A DNA stretch of 64,000 nt, taken from assembly GCA_947396885.1 (NCBI GenBank), contig OX377205.1, positions 26,957,407-27,021,406 on the forward strand. The letters are read 5' to 3'. The notes beneath the pieces were generated by a model. It was not told the origin of the DNA and did not search any database. It saw nothing but the letters and a program-made list of their open reading frames with translations. Shown one piece after another: positions 44,748-55,500 of this stretch. The translations under genes and the position numbers were made by a program. Positions within the stretch are counted from its first letter, which is position 1, and each line of letters opens with the position of its first letter. The DNA comes from Heligmosomoides polygyrus polygyrus. Its lineage: Eukaryota > Nematoda > Chromadorea > Rhabditida > Heligmosomidae.

Positions 44748-45619
44748 GGTCTCTCTAAAAACCTCGCCTGGCACAGCTTATTGACGACATGCTAATTTCA
44801 GATTCAGATTTCCGTTAGGGCTTGGGTCGCTCCATGAGAGGCATAAGCAGGCACTTTTACCAGCTCAATCTTCCTTTTATACTCGATTCCGTGCTTGGTG
44901 TATTGACAAGTCTAGCGTAAGCACGCGGATGCTGAGTACTCCAGAGAAACAACTATCTACCTCTGCTAGGCTTCCCTTTACACACTTATGGAAAAAGGAT
45001 GGTAAATCTGTCTTGCCCCCAGCTTTATCATAAGAAAAACTGTGGCTGGTCAACGGTTCCATTGAAGTATAGTCCACAACTGACTGGTATTCTCAGTCGT
45101 CGAAGTGGAGGCTAAATAGACAGCTACGTAATAACGAGCAAAGGTTACTTGCATGACTTGCGGCCCGTTCCTCAGCGGCAGTTTTTTCCAACGCGGGTCG
45201 CAACCTTTCCCCATGTCTCTCGATCGTGCGCCAGTGATGCCAAGAGGACAAGCATGTTAATCGAGCTAGAATTGTGGATAATGTATCAGCAAGAGGGTGA
45301 ATCTCGACATCGTAGCAGCAGCCAACCATGTGGATCGGGGGTGCACATTTAACGGTTAACGATTTAACGAATTTAACGAATTAACGGCATTTTTCGGTAA
45401 AATCTGACTTAACGACTTAACGGAAATTTTTAGGAATTTAACGGAATTTTTAACGGAATTTTTTCTCAGTGAGTTTACATTTATCCTCAGTATTCTCTAA
45501 TGTTTCAGGTCTCTTCCTCCCGATTAGGACTGTTCCTGGAAAACTATTGAAATCAGCAAGAATATTTTGATGTTTTTATCAATTCAATTCGTTTTGTATT
45601 TTTAGAAAATATACATTTT

Positions 45620-45897
45620 GGGGGCACGTGTAGCGCAGTCGGAGGAGGTGCTGGCTGTCGCGTGCACCCCATACCAGGTTGCCGGTCCTTCTTCGGGATT
45701 TCCCGCCCAGGCCAACCAAGCCTTCGATTCCTCTGGGGTCGGTAATTGATACCGAACTTGCCTTGGAAAGATAGAGCGCTGATTTCTTCATCGGCTGGTC
45801 ACCGCAAACCATTGTCTCCAGTGTATCCGTAGAAGTAGAATGAGCGGCGTATCCCAGAAAGGATTGAGTATCGCCATCCTTTATCCTTATCCCTTAA
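45620..45897 (+). repeat. tRNA-derived SINE copy inside hAT element 3 (family reference)
   Basis: The head GGCACGTGTAGCGCAGTCGG (45621-45640) has an A-box of the TRGCNNAGTNGG type at 45631-45642. The B-box region is mutated. Shared body blocks are CGCCCAGGCCAACCAAGCC, GTCACCGCAAACCATTGT and GCGTATCCCAGAAAGGATTG. The tail TTTATCCTTATCC ends it. Such structure (tRNA-like Pol III promoter, unrelated body, short simple tail) defines tRNA-derived SINEs, which rely on a LINE for copying. Confidence 0.88.
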
Positions 45898-45957
45898 TGT
45901 ACTTTGGAGCTAGAAATTTCTTCGCCGACTCCCCAAGCAGGTCAACGAATTCTTCTC

Positions 45958-46104
45958 ACCTGGTGCTGCTCATCTCAAAAACGTTTGCCCACCTGGAGCA
46001 GTCGAGACGGAGCGAATGTTTTCGGCCGCTGGACGTACTCGACGTATTTTAAGCTATTTTACAAAAATGCTAATAACAAAAACTTGGAAAGCTACCTTTC
46101 CTTA
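45958..46104 (+). pseudogene. hAT transposase C-terminal (hATC) remnant
   Basis: The frame reads VCPPGAVETERMFSAAGRTR followed by a hydrophobic/basic stretch and a stop. The hATC dimerisation domain has a conserved block of the form IPASSxxSERxFSxAG, and ETERMFSAAG matches its second half. An upstream in-frame stop and the loss of the catalytic core show it is dead. Confidence 0.75.
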
Positions 46105-46812
46105 ACGTTAACACGAAGACGGCGTGTCACACCTTCTCGGCAGTGTGAGACCGTGTGACACGATGTCGTATCACTGTCCCGACGTTGCAAAAATATGGTT
46201 GGTCCCACGCACCAGGCACTCGAAAATTGTGCGTTCGTCAACGTGTTAACATTCCACTGAAGGGTTTTTACTGTATTTTTATTAATTCTTTCTGTACTTA
46301 CTGGACTGGTGCCTGCACGGAGATTCCATATGTTCGTAGAACAAAAGAACTAGAAAGGGTGGAACTCCGGGTACCTGCCTGATCGCACACTTCAGGATGC
46401 CTTACCGATGATCATCTTGTCTTGAATGGTAATTCCATAGTTGTTCTTATTCTATACCCTGTAGATAATTTGTTGCTGAAGGCTTAGTTATTCTTCTGTG
46501 TTTGTTGATGATGATTCGTTTATTTTACATTGCAGTGTTACACTTCATTCCTTGAACGTTAGCTGTTGATCTCTTGAAGTTGAAACGTATAGGGTTTTCT
46601 TTTTCTCAGTTGAAATAATGGTTTACAGCTAAACGTATTTTTTAACGAAATTCAACGATTTACCGGAAATTTAACGAAAAATTTCCGTTAAAAAATTTCG
46701 TTAAGAAAATTTAACGCCCAGAATTTCGTGTGCACCCCTGATGTGGATGCCTCTTTCTGAGAGGTTCCCACAGCGCAGTTGCGGTGGTCCAGCGTTCATC
46801 ATTGCGTCCCGG

Positions 46813-47085
46813 ATGAAGGATAAGGAACAGCGTTACTCAATACGTTTTTTGGGATGCGCCACGTACTCCATTCCTACGGGATGTCGTGGAGGCGCCAAAC
46901 AATGACTTGTGGTGACCAGCCGATGAACGAGTCAGCGCTTTGTCCTTGCCAGACACCCCAACACCTTTTCAGCGAGCCCGGAGTGATAGAAGAGTTGGTT
47001 GGCCTGAGCGCGAACTAGTAACCTGGAATTGGATGCTTACGGCGACCGGCACCTCCGCTGACTACGCTACAGGCGCTCACGTCCC
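46813..47085 (-). repeat. tRNA-derived SINE copy
   Basis: Plus-strand order: tail complement GGATGAAGGATAAGG, TTGGGATGCGCCACG, TACGGGATGTCGTGGAGG, GTGGTGACCAGCCGATGAAC, then GACTACGCTACAGGCGC at the head. It lies about 80 bp outside hAT element 3. Confidence 0.85.
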
Positions 47086-47495
47086 ACATAATGTCCAGCA
47101 AAATGATGCTTCGTCTGATCCACATGAATGACGAGTTGGACTCTGGACGTTGCCCGTATGTATTCGTTGTGTAGATTGGACACGAACAAAGGTAAGATTT
47201 ATTAGCAACAAAGCGGATGTTATGAGTAAAGCAACAGAGCGACTTGAATCTTGTGCGAGGTTGCTCGTTCTAATCGTTCCCTCATAAATAAATAAAGCGT
47301 AGGCCCTGCCTGTCCGGAGATACAACGTATCCACCCGTCTCATCGGTGGTGTGCACTCTCTTGTTCTTGAGAAGCTTTGCAACAATTGCCTCAGACGAAC
47401 TTGCTCCATAAATGAGAGGAGCAACAGAAAAATATGAATCCTCACTACGCAACGGTAGTTCCAAGTGCAACATTTATGCACACTGCACATAGAGA

Positions 47496-49121
47496 TCACA
47501 ACTGTAGCGTGTCAGACACCATCATTATAAGAACACCCGTGAGTACAACCACTGCGCCGATACAGCTGCGACGACTGATGATTCGTTCGCCTGAAGTGAA
47601 CATTCTAGGAAGCGTGGATCTACCCCTGACGGAGTAACGAGCACTCACCAATTAAGTGACCCATAACAGCTGTGAACACGAACTGCAGCGCGCTCACACA
47701 CGGCACAACCACGGTGACCGGAAACCGGGAAACGAGCATCACAAAAAGCATCTGTAACAAAGCACTTGTGTAAGGGTGTTAGGCAACGAACTCATACGAA
47801 GGAAGTCCTACAAACACCGTTAAACTCACTGATGCGCTCTGGTTCAATATGAACGGGAGTGAAAATCGCCAGTTAAGTAGCAGAACTGTCAAGTCAATGA
47901 AAGGAGATGCTATTCGACGACAGAGTGACGGAGGAAGCTGACGTGCTGAAATCGAGGGCAACAGGTCTTCACATAGCAGAGACCACAGGCTCTAGTCCTG
48001 CTACTTCACATCCTGCGGTTCTGAGCCGTATTCGGTACTGCGTGGTCTATTAAGGCTACTACTGTTGTTAAGATGGATACATCTCGGAGTTCCTTCATTT
48101 TTCCGGTCTTCTCACCTGGAGGACATCATGCAGCCGGGCTACAGTGGCTGGCTACAGACGTCTGCTATCCTTACACAGACGGCGCTGTTACTAGCCTATT
48201 TAGTACCCTGAACTTTGAAGTAAGGAGGGATCTAGAACAGTTCAATCGTCACATCATGCTGCGGTTCAGGCACACATCAGGCATAGTTTAGCTTTTTTAA
48301 TACTTGCAGCGCCGTGAGGCGGGACAACATGACTAGTCTAGATACCAACTTCCCGCGCAGCATCGCAGCTGCTACCGTAAAACATAAATTTTACGGACTT
48401 TTGTGATACTGTGTTCTGCGAATGCACCACAGAATCAGGGAGCGCGGGCGAAAACCACGCCTGGCCGCGGCGGGGGTATGGAAACCCCCTTTACGACCTG
48501 CCTGCAATTCTTTTGGTCGCAATAGAATCGCTACGTAGACTTTGGCGGGTTAGTTACGTAAGGTGTCTCACCTACTGTAGAAGGTGGAACGACGCGCTCG
48601 ATTAGGCTTATGTTAGACTTCGGCGACACTGTTGTCCGCGACAGTATTGAGCGGATGCTACGCAGTGCGTAGGAGCCCACGCAACGCTATGGCCTATGTT
48701 ATACTTAGGCGACGCTATTGTGGGCGAGAGTGTTAGGCCAGCAGAAGAGTCTTGCGGGTGCCGCGGACCCGCCATGCAACGGTCCACCTCCCAGAAGTTT
48801 CACCTCCTTCGCACGGGATATGCCCGGTGCATAATGACCCAGAATGGCCACATGAGAGACAGTTCTGAGCGGCTCTTAACGACTGGCACCTCTCAGCTTT
48901 TTTATACTGTTTGAACCCGCACATCGTTCTTAAGTAAAGGTGGTTTAGTCCCACAGGCATTACGGGGAATATGACTGAATATCCCACTCACCAGTTTCAA
49001 CTGCAGGTCGTGCCGACGACTTCGACCCGAGCCTTAGGAGAGGATTCGTCGCTCCCCATAGGAATCCCACCACTAGCATTGACAAGATGCATTCCGCCGA
49101 GCAGCCGGACGAATCCGACAT
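47496..49121 (-). CDS. TMEM234: TMEM234-like four-helix membrane protein
   Basis: Four exons on the minus strand: 49121-48992, 47945-47830, 47751-47649 and 47590-47496, with introns in phases 1, 0 and 1. They total 444 bp and give 147 aa, close to vertebrate TMEM234. Diagnostic stretches: MLVVGFLWGATNPLLR in helix 1 (family WG.T.PLL), NWRFSLPFILNQSAS (family PFLLNQ.GS) in exon 2, FPVTVVVPCVSALQFVFTAV then MGHLIGE across exons 3-4 (family AVP..NSL...FT..VG..LGE), and CIGAVVVLTGVLIMMVSDT as the last helix. The family belongs with EamA/DMT-type small transporters; its substrate is unknown. The start at 49121 gives the expected N-terminus, and TTATGCAG four bases upstream could be a trans-splice acceptor. 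Intron 1 is about 1 kb. Confidence 0.92.
48607..48740. repeat. Diverged direct repeat in TMEM234 intron 1
   Basis: TTATGTTAGACTTCGGCGAC (48607 on) and CTATGTTATACTTAGGCGAC (48692 on) begin two related blocks of about 45-50 bp, about 85 bp apart. The GC-rich stretch at 48440-48490 just upstream is not explained. Confidence 0.5.
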
Positions 49122-49573
49122 CGAACTGCATAAGCCCACACTCAGAAAGCGAGCAAGCGGCCCAGATCTGTCTGCAATATTGCGTTCAGCTCTACGTACA
49201 CTGCACTTCATATGACGACTCAGGCCACTCATCGCACGATTGAACTTGGACCGGTTTCTACGTTTCAATCTCGTTGGGGCATATTGGGGGTAAAACCATC
49301 GATCAGCCCGGCCCTTTCCGACTGTTCCAGACTGAGGGTGGTGTATATTGTGACTCTGTATCCTGAGCTGTAATTGTCTCCAGTCTAAACCCTGAAGAGC
49401 AGTGTGCATTCGATTTCGCGTCTCCGAAAGGCTTCTGGTTCAGCAAGTATGACGACCTCCTCGCAGCTATGATCGTTCAGGTTTTACTGTTGTGATGACT
49501 TATATCTCCAACGTATCACATCGCATTTCAGACCCTTCAGTACTGGTTCTGTGTAAATTATTGGCCCGCAAAG
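49122..49573. promoter_or_regulatory. Divergent intergenic region between TMEM234 and HD-PTP
   Basis: Only 452 bp separate the two start codons, so a shared bidirectional promoter is possible. For the HD-PTP side, GCATTTCAG ends at 49531 and CCCTTCAG at 49540; either could be a trans-splice or 5'-UTR acceptor. No TATA-type element was convincing. Confidence 0.4.
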
Positions 49574-52500
49574 ATGGAAGGCATGCCTCGTGTCCCGATG
49601 CTACAGCCTGAACCAAAGGTGCCGGCAAATCAGTACGACGATGAGTTCCGGCTGAAAATCAAAGAAGTAAGTTTTGTGCAAATTGCATTGCATACAGAAA
49701 CATTGACAGCCAGTGTTGAAGGGTTCCAGAGCACTAGTTGCTGGCTGTTTAGTTTCGAGTCGGGTGTGCGCTCTAGAGGACGAAGTCTGCCTTGAGTAGC
49801 GATGTCGGATCCTGAATTCGTCCAAGAGCTGCCCTGTGTATTAGGCCTGTCCAGGAAATTCGGGGGAGACGGAGATGTGAACTAGGTGGGACGCGAGTGC
49901 CTCGTCGGAGTAGCCCCTCCAAAATAGGAAAGATGCTCTGAGTCTTTTGCGCAATGTGGCTCACAGGAATCAGCTTGTATCGAGAAATTATTCGTGTTTG
50001 TAGGAAATGCACGAGTGCCCATTAACATCAGAAATGACCTAGCTCAGTTGACCACAGTGGAGCTGTATAACGTTTTCAATTTCGTGCAATATAAAACATT
50101 GATGAGGGCTGCCATATCTGGTGATCCTTCATGAGCCACTTAGCACCGAATCCTCTCTCCGTTTTGTGTACATACCCCTGTGTTGGACAACGCAGTTCAA
50201 TACAGACTGGGTGGGGGATGCGAATTGCCTAACCATGGGCCCACTGTGAGGGTAAGCTTTGAAGCTACATCGGCACGAATTGTAATAGCGAAATTGAATT
50301 TGCCTATTACCCAAACCAGCCGGTAAGATTCTTAGTAAGGGTAGGCTATCTCCATCCTCCCACATTCCAACCCATATTGTGCTTAAGAGGGTTTTCTTAT
50401 AATAATAGATAAATAAATAATACAGATTCAGGAGTTTGAGCGATGAATTCCAATGCTGCAGCCTTCCGTTGGTTTAAAAGAGGTCCCTTTCATCATGGTC
50501 AAGAAATGGAGACACAACCTAAGTTTCACCTAAATTATATCTATACTCCTTCGGTAGTTATGGAATCACATCAACTGCCGAAGAGTGTTGTTATTGCTCA
50601 AATGCAGGTAGTGTCCAATGTCAGTAACAGGGAGCGGTCTCGAAGGGAAACATTGCGAAATATGATAAACGTGCTTAGAGAGGTAACCTTATAGAAAGTT
50701 TCAGTGAAGCAGAAAAAGGAGCGAGAGATTGATAGTAAAAAATCAAGAAAACTTGCTATAACGTTGTTTGCGCACAGTTGAGTAGCGAGAAGATACTAGG
50801 GATGCGGCATCCAAGTTAGGATTAACTACCTCTCGGAGTTTCTTCCCTTGCTCAACACGGAAGCAAACAAAAGGCGAATATGGGATATAAGGGCATTATC
50901 CGTTGCTGCTTGTAGCAGGCGTGCGCTTCGCGGCATGCTATGGTGCAATTCATTAAGCCGCTCATTTTGCAGTACATTCTTCTCCATTTCCAAGACGATC
51001 CAAGCAAATACGACAACGCTTTAACGGAGATAATCAATCTAAAGCAGGTTAGCTCTCCTTATATCTAACAAGAATCTGATGGCTTCGTTTGGCCAGCAAC
51101 AAGATTCACGTATCCTTTCTTCAGAGCTTAAGCCATTCATTTGCTGACGTCGAGACTGCTTGTGCATTGAAGCGGTACTACGCCCAGTTACTGATGATGA
51201 AAAACCGTTTCCCTATGGAAGAAGGGGATCCTATAAAAGTCTTGTTTTGTTGGTTAGTTTGTTAGTTTTTATACCCACACACTGTCGTTTTTTAGAGTTA
51301 AGTTCGGTGCTTGTATAAACATACTGAAAACACAACGCTATGACATGCCCAGTTGTATTTCGTGATTGCATTTGAACGCCCCTTGATCCTTCGGCGCACA
51401 TCTCGGGGACTCTGGAGATTATTTGCGGCCCAATCGCCTTTACCAAGGGACAGATATGGCGGGTTTCTCTCATTTTTCTACCTACCAAAACTCTGCCGGT
51501 CCTAACATCCGGTCTGACTACTGGCTGGTGATTCGCCCTTATTGAAGTCTGTCACCGGCCAACATATTGGTGTGATCCCCACATCAAATGCTCAGTGGCA
51601 ATGAAAATCGATCGATAATAGCCTTCCAATCAATAGAGTTTATTTTTGTAAAGTTCCCACCAACCAACATGTTCATTTGATTACCACTTTAAAAGGCTAA
51701 CGCTAAGTAGAGGAGAATAATGCTGATCGAAGTGTAAGTCTCTTCGTTATCTCTCTAATTAATCTACTTGTGACGGATGCATGCAAGAATAGGTCAAAAT
51801 GAACTTCGCTCCTAAGAATTCTAACCGTTCCGCTCTCTTTGCTGTTGATGTAGCACCTTTTGTTTCTCTCTGGTGATTTCTTCTGTTGTCAACAACGTTT
51901 GCGTTCAGGTACGACAGAGCTATGGACATTGCGCATTCTGCGACCTACGATGACATTGGGTTTGAATTAGCCTGTGTGATGTATAATATTGGCGCTGTTC
52001 ACGCCAGCATTGCAGTGAATGAAGCAAGGGAGAGCGAGGATGTCAGTAAAGAATTATGCAACGCTGTTTTCTGTTTTTGAAATTTTGCTCTTATTTTGGG
52101 TCTTGATTGCTAGAAATGTATGTATAAATAAACCTTGCAACAGTGTTCTGATATCTCCATTTTTAGAGCATAAAAAATGCCTTCATGCATTACCAGTATG
52201 CCGCGTGGCCTCTTCAGTACCTTCGAGACAAGATGAATGCTTCAAAATATGCCTCTGTTGACTTCGACAAAGAACTGCTAACCTTTTTTGTCAATGTGCT
52301 TCTGGTATGTTTTCGCCCTCGATTCTGATTTTTTATTGCTTTTCTTTCGGTCTGATAACTGCGTTTTTCTTCAGGGCCAAGCTCAGGAATGCTTACTAGA
52401 GAAGAGTCTCATCGATCATCGAAGCAACCTAGTCGTTGCTAGACTAGCGATTCATCTCAGAGATAGATACCAGGAATGCTTGCGACATTTGGAGAATTCC

Positions 52501-55500
52501 AACCTTTGTGACTATGTTTCTTCACAAAAATACAAGGTGGGCTGGCCCTTTTGAGTTGATTTTGGCAAGCGCAGTGGGAGGGGGTGTTCAGGGCAAAATT
52601 TGCAAGTTTTCTGTTGCAAAAAAAATGCTGCGAGATTTGACAAGGAACCGCAAATGGTCAGAATAATAATGAGTATACAGAAGCATTTGAATCTTATTGT
52701 CAAAAATTAATGCTATATTCAAAGTGGCAAGGTGTAGAGGAGGACGTATGGGCGTGTGTAGGCACCGGTTGTCGCACGCACCGATTCCACGTTCCTGGTT
52801 CGAATAGCTTGCCCATACCAACCAAACCTTCATCCCTCCGGTGTTGTACCAAACTTTTCCGGGGAAGTCAAAACATCAACCTATCCATCGGCTGGCCTTC
52901 GCAAATCGTTATATAGTTCAAACACGCATTTCCAGTCGCCTCCACGATATCCCGTAGAGATGGATTGCGTGGCGCATCCCGCAAAGGGATTAAGCAAAGC
53001 CGTCCTTTACCCTTTATATTTTCAAAGTGTTCCATTTAAAGGGATTTTTCTAGATCTTAGAGACAGTAAATAAATGAATAATGAGGGCGTTAAGCTACCC
53101 ACGTTTTAGATGCGCTATACTTTTTGTTTTCTACGCGACATCGTGGAGGCGGCCTGATTTCGTGTTTGACCTAAAAAATGACACTTATAGCCATGTAGGA
53201 GCAGGCAACCCTGTACTCAAAATACACTCAAAATGACGCCAGAATTTGGATCTAGCAGAGGGCTTTTCACCCTGTCTGACAACGGCTCAATATTTATAGT
53301 AAACAATTTTACAAAGGTCGATGTTGTCTTATTGAGGTGGTAGCCAAAGTTGTTATCACATTTATTCGACTCGGCTTACGTTTCTTCGACCTCGCCTTCG
53401 TCAGAGCTTTGCAATTTTACAAAGCATCTTGTTTGTGTTTGTACGCTTTTCAAGCCGTGTCCAGGATACACCCCAAAAAGGGCGTAGAATCTAGACCAAG
53501 ACATACGATTATCCAGTTGGATGGAATGGTATCCGGCACGGTTTCCTACATTCAAATGCTAGCATATTAGTACCACAACCACGTTAAAACTCAAAAATTG
53601 TGTTTGAACGGTTCGAGTTTATGTAGCAAAAGCAATAGGTTGTCCTTTCGAGTACCCGAGGTGGTTAGATATCGTCGTGGCATCTTCATAGTTGATAATT
53701 GCATACTGCGTGTTTCATTTGCTCAGTGTTTGTTATATGATTGGGCAGTCCTTCCGTAGTGGTAGAGCAACGATAAGTTGTATACGTGCTGGATTTGTTG
53801 CTTTTTACCACAATTAGGATCCCGTTGGTGCCAGCTTTGGTGGAAGAGTGAATCACTTTCGCGATTTGAATGCACAGTTTACTGAAATTAGGACTACAGC
53901 GGTCTTTAACAATGACAATACCGTCGAAACATCAGGCTTAATAATAGTGCTTTATAACAAACTGTGTGGCATAAAAGAACTAAAACACTTCATAACTGAT
54001 TTGTGATCTTGGGATTTCCTGGTCGATGCGAATGAGCTCGGTAGAGCAGGTCGGAAAATCGCACAGTAAACAGTAGCCAAACGTGTACATCCTCGGCGCT
54101 GAGGCCTGTTATTGCAGCTTTGGGCGAGGACGTGTGCAATAAAAAGCGAGCTATATGGCTGTGTAGCAATGGTTCATATGGGATGTCAAGCGGATGATGA
54201 CAAAAAGATGGGAGCAAGGTTAGCGCTTCGGAGGATTCCACAATCTCCTCGTCAGTTAGGTATCCTAGCTTACTTACAAATAGCTTCATGTTTTTAGGTT
54301 CGGGTATTATAAGATGGCTAACGAGCATTTGACTACGATATTCAAGTTGGCGGAGAAAGAGGATCGCGATTCGATGAAGGCGTCGATATCGTTCTTATCG
54401 GATGTGGTTGGAACCAAGTATGTTTTGTGTAACATGCTAGCCGTCGCATCTAGACGTGCAGTTCCAAGCATTCTAGGTTGACGAATGCAAAGAAAGAGAA
54501 CGAGTTTATTTACCATGATCGTGTTCCTGGAAACGAAGAGCTATCCAAAGATCTAGAGGTACTGTCTTTTGTTGCTCTATTCAAACCTCTGCATTTGCCT
54601 GATTCTGTACTATTTTAGGGTCTTTGTAAAGTTCGACCGCTTTCTTTTGATCCACTCGACCCGTCAGTGGGAGGTGAAGATTTATTCAATGGCCTACTCC
54701 CTCCTGGTGTTATTAAAGCCGTCTCTGAGTACGAAGAGGAAAAGGCTCGCCTCAGACGTGAAGTGCTGGAGAAAATCAACAAACGGGACGATGAGCTGAA
54801 GTAAGTGTAACAAGCCAATGAGGCCCTCTAGTGCACAGGTATTTAGTATCGCTAATGGTTACAGTACCTTCTTGATTTCTCTTCGGATAGACGAAATCGA
54901 CTTGAACGCGGATTCAAGTGCGCCGGTTCTGCCAGATATGCTTCTTGAAAGGAACGCAGCCCTTACTGCTCAACCGGATGCGATTCCTAAGCTGCTGGAA
55001 AAACTACAAAGTAGGTGTTTGTTTTTTGTTTTTGTTTTTAGGGGTGCCTAATTTTTTTGTCCTTTATAGAAGTAGGGGATCTAGCTCAGGAGGCGGGAGC
55101 AAAACTTGGTGGATTAACAGGTCGCCTTGCGGATGTGGACCTGCCCGAAATCGTGAGTGTTTATAACATTTCCAGAGAAAGTAATAATTGAGGAGCCCAG
55201 AGCAAAGGCTTTTGCTTTGTAGACATCTGACGAGGGCTACAAAGCCATTAAAAAGGAGCTGGAGAGACTCACGGAACATCACCAGAAAGCGAGGTACAAA
55301 TTTCCTGTGTTTTCTTCTTCTTTGTTTTTTATTATTTGTTAGACGTAATGTAGGCATTTTTAAAGGATTTAAGAATGCTTCAGAATGTCGCTAAAATAGC
55401 ATACATAAGAAGGTGCTACAAAACAGGACCATGCAAAACTACACAACTTTTGAACTACTTGCAACCGAAACTAGTCGATTTCGCGGATTTTATGTAGCAA

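Larger units (their letters stand above)
45328..46748 (+). mobile_element. hAT element 3 (1405 bp) with transposase remnant
   Basis: A perfect 8-bp duplication ATGTGGAT flanks it (45328-45335; 46741-46748). The ends read CGGGGGTGCAC (from 45336) and GTGCACCCCTG (to 46740). Both ends carry dense TTAACGG / TTAACGAA repeats (45352-45465; 46630-46715). The interior contains a SINE (45620-45897) and a remnant of the hAT transposase C-terminal domain (about 45958-46104), which confirms the superfamily. Confidence 0.9.

Noticed and set aside
48073..48291. 72-codon frame inside TMEM234 intron 1
   Set aside because: No family resemblance, and the flanking TMEM234 exons are complete without it.
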